A DNA stretch of 64,000 nucleotides from Cheiracanthium punctorium. Its lineage: Eukaryota; Arthropoda; Arachnida; Araneae; Cheiracanthiidae. Below, one piece after another: positions 10,335 to 19,916 of this stretch. Where the stretch lies: assembly GCA_038373885.1 (NCBI GenBank), contig JAWZYV010006201.1, positions 62,001 through 126,000 on the forward strand. The letters are read 5' to 3'. Position numbers and translations under genes: made by a program. The first letter of the stretch is position 1; each line of letters starts with the position of its first letter. A model generated the notes under the pieces. That model worked only from the letters and a program-made list of their open reading frames with translations. It made no database searches and had not been told where the DNA came from.

Positions 10335-11170
10335 AGAGATATCAGTTTTTTAAAATAAGGTGAAACATTTTTTTCTTTTTGACTCTCAGCCTGTCATATC
10401 AAACCCTACCCCAGGGGTTAATTTTATCAATATTATTATTGTTGTTATTATTATTTTAAAATAGCCGAATTACCTCTTTGTTCCTGTACGCAGCCACTAT
10501 GCTCGCCAGGGAGGCATTGGCTTCAAACACTAGCTGAGGAGAAACGTCCGTCTCGGCTGTTTTGTCCTGAAATATAAATCACATTGATTTGTTTTATTAG
10601 TGATCAATCATAAGTGTACTTCATGGCTGAGATGGTCAGTAATAAAGTTAAGAGACAAATAATAATAATAATAATAATTAATTAATAAAAAATATATAAA
10701 ACTCAGCTGTTCGAGCCTCGTCAGGGGGAGATCCCCCTGAACCCCCCCATATTTTTTAGTTTTATTATTGCCATATTAAAATGATATTAACTGACTATGT
10801 CATTTTATCGCTCATCTTTCGCGTATTTTGACTAGTAACCCTATGTTGAAATTTTTATGAGTGTCACCTATTAATAGAAAAAATACATGTGAAGCATATT
10901 CTACAGCTTACGAAATATTGTAACAATAGATTAAAGCTGTTGTGAACTAATAGTATTTAAATACATGTAGAATTATGTCGCTTTCTTATGTCGCTTTTTT
11001 ATGGCGCATTTTTGGGACACATTTTTCAATAAAGGGTGTTGAGAGATAAAATGACATAGTCATTAAAATAAAAATAATGACAAAATCTGAAACATTTCCA
11101 AAGTTTAAATACGCACTAAAATGCTATGTATTAAAAGCTTATCACAACCCATGCGTTGACAATATTTGGG
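10335..11170 (-). pseudogene. Inverted copy of one dynein intermediate chain exon with flanking introns
   Basis: The minus strand here matches 45348-45833 of the plus strand. The copied exon lies at 10467-10559 and differs from the plus-strand exon at two positions I can see, both third-codon and synonymous (Ser and Ala codons). Its acceptor AG is intact, and its donor reads gtaatt instead of gtgatt. About 370 bp of extra DNA (about 10695-11065) sits in its upstream intron. No other exon of the gene was found nearby on the minus strand, so this looks like a single-exon segmental duplication rather than a second gene. Confidence 0.85.
10791..11062. mobile_element. TTAA-flanked MITE (CTGACTATGTCATTTTATC ends)
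   Basis: The ends CTGACTATGTCATTTTATC and GATAAAATGACATAGTCA are inverted and abut TTAA on both sides (10787-10790 and 11063-11066). It is 272 bp and non-coding. It lies only in the minus-strand copy of the duplicated intron, so it inserted after duplication or was lost from the other copy. Confidence 0.8.
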
Positions 11171-11267
11171 GGGTTAACCGCATACTGTTTTGAGCGGTGA
11201 ATTCAAAAGGTGAATATTTATCTATAATTAGCGTATGTGCGTAGACTTTAGTGTTGTGTTGTGGGAC

Positions 11268-11458
11268 TATGCCCAATTATCTACACGTGGGATCTAGGCC
11301 AATGAGTGGGGGGGCCTCCGTGGGGGGTCTTTTTAAGGGTTCCTAACCCGTATTTATGCTAAGTTTAGGAGGAAAACACGGAAAACTTAGGTCGGCGGAC
11401 GAGACCTGGTTTTGAATCAGACACCTTCCGTATCCTAGTTATGTACTCGGCCACTGGT
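11268..11458 (-). repeat. tRNA-derived SINE, reverse orientation
   Basis: The reverse complement matches the SINE at 61503-61700 block by block: a CCACTGGCC/TGGCC-type head, a B-box-like region near gaatcagacaccttccg, and a body with ttagcataaatacgggttag on the reverse strand. A related head-less SINE body on the plus strand follows at 11537-11600. Confidence 0.7.
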
Positions 11459-11603
11459 GGGGGCCTTGTACTTAGACTAGGGCAGGGGGATGGCTACATC
11501 AGATCCTCGACACATTTATATACGTTCGTGGCCGCGACTGTCAGTCTGGAGTTTTGGTCGGTTTTCGAAAGTTGTAACGTGAATGCGCGTTAGAACTCTT
11601 TAA

Positions 11604-11899
11604 CCCTTTAACGCGCAGTGTTCCCGCTCTGGGAACACCAAACTCTGACGTTTTGACTGTTGCCAGTCACGAAGAATGGATCTGATTTCTATAAAAATAG
11701 TTTCGGGTGACATAGCTCCACGAGAATCCTTTACGTTTTAGCACATCATTTCTCGTAAAAAAAATGTCACGATTATTTTTATCAGCAGTGACATCTGCTG
11801 AAAAATGGAAGAATGCGAGAACAGCTGGATAGATTGTCCAATGCTGAAAAAAGGGCAGCCGTTGCCATCGCTCGACTTAACTACCAGCAAGATGGCGGA
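11604..11899 (+). mobile_element. piggyBac-like palindromic MITE, truncated, inside a SINE body
   Basis: It begins with CCCTTTAACGCGCAG after TTAA (11600-11603) and runs to the first palindrome arm (gcaagatggcgga), where it stops. The left flank cgtgaatgcgcgttagaac is a SINE body block, so this copy inserted into a SINE. Confidence 0.8.
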
Positions 11900-11944
11900 T
11901 TTGATTCGGAACGATTGAGCTCCAATTGAAAACACTAAGAATTT

Positions 11945-12032
11945 TTGCTGAATTATTCATCGATTAAAATTTATTTAAATGCTTGGTAATGATCTTAATC
12001 GTAAGTGTTCGGAAAGTCGAGTGGAGTCACTT
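11945..12032 (+). repeat. Dispersed repeat, 3' end copy
   Basis: The block ttattcatcgattaaaattt followed by aatgcttggtaatgatctta, ending at gagtggagtcact, recurs at 30857-30938 (+), 40617-40700 (-) and 47897-47983 (+). In those copies it forms one end of a longer repeat of 400-630 bp. Confidence 0.75.
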
Positions 12033-12402
12033 CAATTTTTTTTTTAATTTTTTTTTTACAGATAATGGGAGAACTGCCCAGGTAATTCGGGAATTTTACT
12101 ACCCATCTATCCTCGAACTGAACATTCGAAGTGTTCCAATCCAGCGGCTCCCCCGATAACAATTTTTCGTTGAAGGGGAAAACAAGCTTTTCTTTTGAAT
12201 CTGTGGGGCTGGGGAAGCAGCAGTCTGCGAGGGAAACTATTCGACCCCCAATCCCACCCATCGCAAGGTCGCATACGTATACAAGGTCGAAGGTCAAGCG
12301 ACGAGAACGCGAAGGAAGGAAGGGGGCTTTGGGCAGCTTGTTGGATAGGCTCGTTCTCTTGCTCTTTTTTTTTCTTTTTTTCTTTTCAGCGACCGTCTAG
12401 CA

Positions 12403-13838
12403 AGAGAGGCTGGGCAAAGCGGATTAAATTGCTCTCTGGCGATTTGGCGTGCAGTCGACTCCTTTGGAAAGAGTCGTTTCTCCCGCTGTTATACACTGCA
12501 CGCTAGGGGTTGCCGCCCGCACCGCAAGTTGATCCGCGAAAAATAGTAGAGCTCCCACATTCTTTTTCTGTTGCAGTATATTTACATACACTGCTATGGA
12601 ATAGAAGTAAGGTGTTAGAGGGGGAGGGGGGTGGGTTTTTAAAAAGTACATATTTATTTATGCAATAACAATAATGGAAAATTGGGAAATTCAACGTTTG
12701 AGCATGAAATTTTATCTCGCAGTTATTTAGTTTTCTTGTTATCTTTTTATTTTTCCTTAATGTTTTACTTCTTTCATGCCTTTGCCATTGGAAAAAAAAA
12801 AAGACAAAATGTCATTGACAATACAAGAAATTTCCAGATTTCACCGTTCATTTTTTTTTTTTTTCCAGTCTTTATACAAAGACAATGTTTTGACTGAATT
12901 ACAGTAAGTTGTATTTAAAACAAATAAGAAATCTTTTGCGGTTTAAAACAAAGTCAACAGTAAAAAATTATCTAGAATTTGCTTTCTCATTTAATTTTAA
13001 GATTTTAGCTATTTACCTTATTAATTTTTCACTGAAACAAAATGGTCCAAAGAAAGTCTTAAAAAATCGTTCTTGAATACGAATTAGTTTTTTCTTTCAT
13101 TGAATTAGTAGTTTGTGCTTGATTAAAAGAATTTAGCATTTTATAAATATAGATTATATGTAAATGAACTTTACACAAAGTTTAACATTTACTTTCTTAC
13201 CGTTACAAAGACGAGCGGTTATTATTCTTTGTTGTTACACACATTATTGCTAGCCCATATTAATCTTTCAGTATCCTACAAGAATCAGTAATGCAATTTT
13301 CGTCCTCGCTTCAATCTGCATCCATGGGAACAGATAGGTTTAAACCCGAAGAGTTTATCTGCATCTATAATCCATATCTATTAATTGCTAAAACCCCGGA
13401 CTAAACATTTAATAAAGAAGGGTTTTCTCTAATCGTATGTAAATTCATACAAAAGCCAAATGATGATTGCTTTTTAACTGTTCACTGTTTCTTTTTTATT
13501 TCCGTAACATATTACCTTCAAATCTAAAATTTTTTATTCATATTTAAATGCATGCATTTAAATATGAATAACAATTTTAGATTTGTAATTTTAGACTGCA
13601 ATTTTAAATGCATTAAAATATATATTTAGAACAATTAATCAACAAATAAAATAAAACAATATTAGGAAAAGAACATGGAATTTATAACTCTACTGTTTTT
13701 CGCGGATCAACTTGCGGTGCGGTCGGCAACCCCTAGCATGCAGTGTATAACAGCGGGAGAAACGACTCTTGCCAAAGGAGTCTGACTGCACGCCAAATCG
13801 CCAGAGAGCAATTTAATCCGCTCTGCCCAGCCTCTCGT
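12403..13838. mobile_element. Long inverted-repeat element (arms about 150 bp)
   Basis: The left arm (about 12403-12551) and right arm (about 13688-13838) are inverted copies. Landmarks include agaggctgggc/gcccagcctct, ggcgatttggcgtgca/tgcacgccaaatcgcc, and ggttgccg/cggcaacc. The 1.1-kb interior is AT-rich with no convincing gene. Long TIRs without obvious subterminal repeats suggest a MULE-like or foldback element. I could not find a clean target duplication, so the class is open. The element ends about 370 bp before the 777-aa ORF and could lie in its promoter or 5' UTR. Confidence 0.75.
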
Positions 13839-14210
13839 AAGCTGGCGAGGGTGAGCGAGCGCCATAGTTAGTTCGAATCTCCACTCCCTCTCATCTCAGA
13901 TGGCGGCAATTTCCTCAACCTTGTAAGCTCGTAAGCGTTCATTTGAAATAGTTTCAACTCGAGATGGCCGTCTCGTACGTCTGATGTGATATCTTTTTTG
14001 CCGCCCGGGCAAACATTTACAGCAGTTTCAAGATGTTTGTGAAACTTTAAAAGGCTGATCGCAATTTTTAGTAGTTTTCTGAGGTTCTGGAAGGGCAGTT
14101 TAACCTGAAAGAAATAAACAATTCAAGATGTTTGTAAAATATTGAATTCTACTTATATTTTTAACGGTACTTTTGTGAGGCTTTGGTATAAAGAAGACGA
14201 AAAAGTAATC
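13839..14210 (+). promoter_or_regulatory. Probable 5' region of the 777-aa gene
   Basis: This stretch is richer in CpG than its surroundings (ctcgagatggccgtctcgta) and ends at the ORF start. There is no in-frame ATG before 14211: the frame is open from 14118 but begins with a non-AUG codon, and a stop precedes it at 14115. A 5' UTR exon or promoter here is inference from position; no TATA box is evident. Confidence 0.4.
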
Positions 14211-16544
14211 ATGGAGGAATTCTTCAAAGCTTACGCTAAGGAATCCGAAACAGCTGCAAAGATCTATAATTTTTTTCTGAAAAAATACAAACATTTGTGT
14301 AAAGAGGTAAAATATTTAATAGAAATCCACCAAATACAATCTCAGCGACTAGCTGATATTTTTCTCTCAGATACCAATATTTGCAAAAGTTTTGAGAAAT
14401 TTAAATATTTTTTGGAGGAGATATCTCGATGTAAAGGTCTCTCTAAAAGCTTACTACGAAGAGGGTTCTATCCATTGCTTGAAGATGCTGAAGAAATTGA
14501 TTTTAGCAAAGTTTCCTGGTCTGAGCAGATAGCTGAAATCAGCCAACAGATGTCGGCTCTGATGTTCGATGCGATATTTGAACCCTGCCAAAACATTCTA
14601 GCTCATATTGTCAACACTGAAAGAAACCTCGCTCGCGCTCAGTATGGCAACTTATACCGTGCCCTAGAATTGACGGATTTACTAATTGAAGGATCCAGCA
14701 TGCCCGGTAAGGTTTGGAAAATTGTTTCGTTCCTTGTCAATTCAGCTATTAGCACACGGCCATCGGGGCCACCCCAAATCAAATGTCCTCCTGAGGAACT
14801 TAAAATAACTAGAGTTGGTCAAAGGGTGGCTAACAGTGCAGCTATGAAAGCTCTGATCCAGTCTTGGTGTCCAAATTCGACAAATTCAAAAGTACCAAAT
14901 TTGAATATACTTCTGGACGGTTTGTGTGCCCTACATGCTGCTTATACTAAATTGAACATGTATGTCACGCTGCTATTCACAAGTATTGAAGCACAAAATG
15001 AGTGTATCAAGGAAGGAATCAAAACGTACTTCGACAAGGCTTTGCACCTGCCGGCTGTATGCAGTCTGATTGAAGTAATGAAAATACTCGATCAGTTTCG
15101 CGAATTCGTCAGAAAGTGGGACGATGATGATGAGTGCTCCGAACTTGGCTGGTTCAAGCGAGATGATTACATGAAGAGCTTGGCATGCCTTTTAAAAGAT
15201 TCCAGCTGCAAAGTTTACAGAAAATTAACCGATCCAGCATATGCTAGGGGGGACTCACCTGGTGGATCAAACGGAAGTGAATTGAAAAGCTCTGAAATGA
15301 AACAGTTTCAGGAATTCATAGGAAGGACGATGTATATGACTCTAAGAAATAGTCTCAGCTTTGGGCATGCTTATGAGAACTATGGTACTGGAAAGTACTA
15401 CATACATGCAACTAACCCTGTGAATAACTCCGGAGGTGGATGTGCAATTAAAAACTCGGCTGAGGATGATAAAAATACAAAGTGGGAGGAAAAGCACAGT
15501 GAAAAATTGAAACCGGATGCAAAAAATTTTGAATCGGCTGATCCAACGAAATTATGTGAAAATGCAAGTACATTTTCAAAAACACCCGAAGGGAGTATAC
15601 AGCCTCTCGAGACTTTTGAAGATGATTTTATTATTGTTAGCAATCCTAAAGTTCCAGCCAAAATTAACAAGTCTCCAGAAAAGCCCTTGACTACAAGAAA
15701 CGCTCCCGGGAGCACTGTTGTCATTAATGCTTTAATGGATTCCATTGATGAGCAAATTAATAAAGGCAGCAGCAATTCAAAAGGATCCAACACTCTGTCG
15801 TCGACAGTCGCTACAGGCAGTAAGAAGTCGAGCGATCAACTTTCTACAAAGGAAAACTTGTGTGACACTAATTCGGATAACATTGACCATATCGTGGATG
15901 AATTAGAAATGACTACAAAAAGCGCTCCCGGGAGCACTGTTGTCATTAATGCCTTAATGGATTCCATTGATGAGCAAATTAATAAAGGCAGCAGCAATTC
16001 AAAAGGATCCAACACTTTGTCGTCGACAGTCGCTACAGGCAGTAACAACAAGTCGAGCGATCAACTTTCACTAAAGGAAAACTTGTGTGACACTAATTCG
16101 GATAACATTGACGATATTGTGGATGAACTAGAAAACGCCATTTTGCTATCTGTGAAATCGGATCTGAAAGGAGGAGGTATCAGGTCTTTTGCGGCAGACA
16201 ACTGCAAACCAACTCCAGATGCAGAAGAAAAATTGTGCATTAACTTAAATGGCGGTAATTCTGTTATCAATGCTACAGCAAGCTCCCAAATCTCAACTCA
16301 TTTTAATGCACAGTTAGAAAAAATTACCATTGATTTTGCTGCCGACACAAGTAGCAGTTCCACCTTTGTATCAGTTCAAAAGCCAGACAATTTAATTCAT
16401 ACTCTACCACGGAAGAGTAATAGTTCTGAAGGTTCTTTAAATTGTAATAAGATGAACGATAATTGTTCCAAAAGTACTTCACGTTCGGAAAAAGTTACAG
16501 CTTCGGATGAGGAGCTGTGTTTGGATGACTATGTTATTATCTAA
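14211..16544 (+). CDS. Unrecognised 777-residue protein, single open exon, with tandem repeats and two LIR-like motifs
   Basis: I do not recognise this protein. The start chosen is ATG 14211 (atcATGG, A at -3 and G at +4); upstream in frame there is only a TTG (14142) and then a stop. Residues 1 to about 330 are rich in charged and aliphatic residues and look helical, beginning MEEFFKAYAKESE, with an acidic WDDDDE patch near 303. After about 350 the chain turns Ser/Asn/Lys-rich and probably disordered. Two tandem 222-bp units (15689-15910 and 15911-16132) encode 74-residue repeats with core STVVINALMDSIDEQINKG. DDFIIV (471-476) and the extreme C-terminus DDYVII (772-777) fit the acidic-aromatic-x-x-aliphatic pattern of Atg8/LC3-interacting motifs. 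There is no signal peptide or membrane segment. AATAAA lies at 16555-16560. It could be an intronless gene, a retrogene or the last coding exon. That it is a gene is well supported by length; its function is unknown. Confidence 0.85.
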   Translation: MEEFFKAYAKESETAAKIYNFFLKKYKHLCKEVKYLIEIHQIQSQRLADIFLSDTNICKSFEKFKYFLEEISRCKGLSKSLLRRGFYPLLEDAEEIDFSKVSWSEQIAEISQQMSALMFDAIFEPCQNILAHIVNTERNLARAQYGNLYRALELTDLLIEGSSMPGKVWKIVSFLVNSAISTRPSGPPQIKCPPEELKITRVGQRVANSAAMKALIQSWCPNSTNSKVPNLNILLDGLCALHAAYTKLNMYVTLLFTSIEAQNECIKEGIKTYFDKALHLPAVCSLIEVMKILDQFREFVRKWDDDDECSELGWFKRDDYMKSLACLLKDSSCKVYRKLTDPAYARGDSPGGSNGSELKSSEMKQFQEFIGRTMYMTLRNSLSFGHAYENYGTGKYYIHATNPVNNSGGGCAIKNSAEDDKNTKWEEKHSEKLKPDAKNFESADPTKLCENASTFSKTPEGSIQPLETFEDDFIIVSNPKVPAKINKSPEKPLTTRNAPGSTVVINALMDSIDEQINKGSSNSKGSNTLSSTVATGSKKSSDQLSTKENLCDTNSDNIDHIVDELEMTTKSAPGSTVVINALMDSIDEQINKGSSNSKGSNTLSSTVATGSNNKSSDQLSLKENLCDTNSDNIDDIVDELENAILLSVKSDLKGGGIRSFAADNCKPTPDAEEKLCINLNGGNSVINATASSQISTHFNAQLEKITIDFAADTSSSSTFVSVQKPDNLIHTLPRKSNSSEGSLNCNKMNDNCSKSTSRSEKVTASDEELCLDDYVII

Positions 16545-16554
16545 AAAATTCCAA

Positions 16555-16560
16555 AATAAA
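16555..16560 (+). terminator. Polyadenylation signal AATAAA
   Basis: A canonical AATAAA lies 10 bp after the TAA stop of the 777-aa ORF. It would give a very short 3' UTR; the MITE starting at 16605 lies just beyond. Confidence 0.55.
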
Positions 16561-16604
16561 CCCGTGAAAGTAAGAATTCAACTTGCAACTTTTTTTTTAA
16601 ACTA

Positions 16605-16767
16605 CCGTATTTACTCGCGTAATAGTAAAACATTTTTTGCCAATTTTTCTTGGTGAAAGTATAAGCGTGACTATTATACGGGAAAAATTTACTACATAAT
16701 ATTGTAACTGTAAAGTTGTTTTTTCTGTTTCAAAACGGGGGTGCGACTATTACGCGAGTAAACACGG
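16605..16767. mobile_element. TA-flanked MITE (CCGTATTTACTCGCGTAATAG ends)
   Basis: The left end starts CCGTATTTACTCGCGTAATA and the right end finishes TATTACGCGAGTAAACACGG, each bordered by TA, as in Tc1/mariner-type insertions. It is 163 bp and non-coding. Related copies are at 29627-29988 and 33970-33997 (half). It lies 38 bp after the end of the AATAAA signal of the 777-aa gene. Confidence 0.8.
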
Positions 16768-18550
16768 TATTTTAATTTTCAACGAAGCTTTTCAAAATCT
16801 ATAATTCATAACAAAAAGCTTAGCACTACAGTTTTAATTTCTATTTTACATTTTTTAATATTGGATAAGATATAGAGTGGTTATATATATATTTTAGATG
16901 ATGAATTTGCATCTTTATATGAGAATAAGAAGAGCAACTCTATTTAATTAACTATTTTTCATCAGAACAAATGCACTTAGTTTAATTGAGTTCCTATATT
17001 TTGAATGCTCTTGAAAAAGTATATTTGGTTTTAATTGCAAGAGAAGCTTTGAAAAGCTGAAATTTACTGAAGAAAAATCTGCATGCTTTATTTTCACTTC
17101 AATATTTCAAGTTTTTAAATATAGGAATGCTTTTTTTTTTAAATGTAATTTTAAATATGCTATTTGTTGCTCTAGTAAGCTTGTGTTTGATGTGGTTATC
17201 TTATGTTTTGATTAAGTTTAGAAATCTATTAATTTTTGTTTCAATTGGCCCTTTAAGTCTTTTTTTTTTTTTTTTTTTTCTAAACTAAAAATACTAAATT
17301 GATTTTTTTTCAATCTGATGTTATTTCATTAAAATTGAATTTAAAACAAAAATATAGTTACATCAAATTTTGATTTTTATAAGACCTTTGCAGGCATCTG
17401 AAAAAAAAAAAAAAAAAAAGGATGGTTTCATGATAATGGCCATTTTAACAAGTATATATATAACAAATATTTTTTTTAATTCAATTTTCTGTTATCTCAC
17501 TACAGATATTTGCTGCTAAGCAACCTTTTAATTAAGGCAATTTTACTAATATTATTATATGAAGTTTACCTTGGATTGTAATCGGTGTATTAATTTGTTC
17601 CTTTTAAAAACCTAAAGTGAACATATTAAAAGATACTTGTTATTTATAGAGGTAAAAATGTCCGATATATCTTTTTTTTTTTGGGGGGGGTGTTCTAATT
17701 TTGTTACTCAAATGTTTCTTTTTTTTTATTCAATAACTTTTTGCGCAAAATTCAGTGTATCATTATCAGAACCAATGGAAAAGATTATCTAGTTTATTTA
17801 TATATACTGACTTGTTAATTCTGGTTGAAGATTTTTTCGTTTATTTATTCAATACTGTATTGCAGGCATGACAAATTTTATAATGTGTATCACAAAGTTT
17901 TTAACTGACGAAGTTAAAACTATTTATTGTAGTCTAGTGTGGGAAACCAACTTCTCTGAGTTTGTACATTTTATTTTTAAAATGTCATTGGAGAGAACTT
18001 TACGAATGTTCAAGGTGGCTAAACTTCTCTGTTTATTGCAGAAGTTAAGATAGATAACTACCAGATAGATATCATAACTACCAAATTTGGTGCCTAACAA
18101 AATTTTGAAGTTTCATTTCTTCGCAAAAATTTGCCATTTATTGAGCACTACTAACATAAAATATTTATTGCTTGGTTATTTGAGATTTCGTCATATGAAA
18201 AGTTGGGACCCACTTGAATTTTCATTTTAGAGATAATACTAAAGGAATAATGATGTTTTTTGTTTGGAATCGGGGGGGGGGGGCACTGCAGAGAGATGCT
18301 CCTGACAAAGGGAATAGCCTTCCTTCAAGCTTAGAGGAGCTCTGACTTTGATTTTTGCTTGTCACGGTAATTTGCTAGAATGGAAATCTTCTGCATTTTT
18401 ATTACTTCTGTAACAAAAATGAAGTGGGATCTGACTTTCAAGTTCTAACTTTTAATCAGAATGTATATCTTTATATCTGTAAATGTAGTATTTATGTTAT
18501 TTAACCAAGAAATAGGCATGTTGTTTTACTTAATCCAGGACTATGTTTGT
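16768..18550. other. AT-rich DNA downstream of the 777-aa gene, no gene seen
   Basis: Many poly-A and poly-T runs (17262-17279, 17401-17419, 17671-17681). The short ORFs are what AT-rich random sequence gives. No element termini recognised. Confidence 0.5.
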
Positions 18551-18927
18551 TTTTTTCTTTATTTAATTTAGAAATTTGCATTCAAAAAATTATTTGATTT
18601 AGAAATTTGTGTATTATTTTTATTTCATTTAATCTGCGCATACGCAGAATTTATTTATAGAAATTTGCATGCTTTTTGTTTTCTTAACCTAGAGTGTAAT
18701 TAATTCCCTTTTCATGCTGCCATTTTTTTGTAAACTATGCCGTGAAAGAATCAAGGGTATTACGGAACTGAAAATAACGAATTATTGTTTTTTAAAACTC
18801 TATGGCATACATATAACGTGCGGATAAGGAATTGTATTTGTTGAATGAGCAGCCATGGTGGAAATTCGAGTAGAAATCAACTCCTTTATTTGAATGCTAG
18901 CAAAAGTAAAAGTCAGACAGCAAGGAC

Positions 18928-19080
18928 ATAGCTAGAAAAAAAAATTCAGGTTTTGGGGGGTGCCCAAAAGGTGAAAGGGGTAGAATTTTCCACGAAAATG
19001 CTTGATTTATTGACATCCAATTCAAAATTTCGGGGGTGCCCAGGCTCCCATGGTACCCTTCCCCTATTACATCCCTATGT
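18928..19080. mobile_element. Degenerate hAT-like MITE
   Basis: The stretch has an aaggacatagctagaaaa left end and a cctattacatccctatg right end, resembling worn CAGGGGCGTAGCCAG ends, with G-run and C-run interiors. Termini and target duplication are too eroded to be sure. Confidence 0.4.
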
Positions 19081-19916
19081 ATATTTATAATACACTCACA
19101 CACAGAACTCTGATTGCAGAGACTGTGCTATTTTTAAAATGGCCCTTTTTTCAGGGGGGTTGGGGGGGGCATACGACCAAGAAATTTTTCATTTCTTTTA
19201 TCCTGTGGAACTTCAGTAAATTACTCTTAATGTTTAACCCAATTATCTACAAAAAAAAATTTCATTATCATTAATAAGCAATATTTTAATGCAATGTTTA
19301 TATTAGTTTGGTACCATGATATAGAAATCCTTCAGCTTGCTGAATTATATTCAATTAATGCATGATCGCCTATCCCAGTAATGTTAAAATGTTAATAAAT
19401 GTTTTTCGTCTATGTATTATTAAATAATTTGGAAAAAAATATTTGGCCAATTCTGTATATTATTATTGCATTATTTTATAAATTCATTTAATTTAATCTA
19501 GAAATTTGCATGCTTACATATTTAATCAATATGGCAGATATTTATTTGCTACTTTTTAGAGTTGATGCAAATCGTATAATTTCTTTATATTTATTAATTA
19601 GAATTTTGCATGCTTTCATATGTATAAAGATATATTATTATCATTACTTTAGTCTTGAGGGATTTTTTATAAATTCTTTTTGTCTAAACTATAAATTTGT
19701 ATGTTTTCATATTTAATCAAGACATTGTTGTTGCTGTTGTTAACATGTATATCGGACTTGTGTGCTTGGCTTGAAGCCGCTTATAAATCCTCGTCAGAAG
19801 GACAGCATAATGGGGGATGCCCTCTGTGGGGGGTCTTAATTAGTGGTCCTAACCCGTATTTACGCTAAGTTTTGGAAAACCCCGATCGGTTAGATCGACG
19901 GACGCACGATTGGACC

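Noticed and set aside
12383..12390. Splice acceptor-like tttttcttttcag upstream of the inverted-repeat element
   Set aside because: The following sequence is the start of a multi-copy inverted repeat with no supported reading frame.
14142..14210. Longer 800-aa start of the ORF at 14142
   Set aside because: The codon there is TTG. The first ATG in frame is 14211 with a good Kozak context.
14211..15200. F-BAR or other BAR domain in the N-terminus of the 777-aa protein
   Set aside because: The helical, charged composition suggests it, but no family-specific motif can be read by eye.
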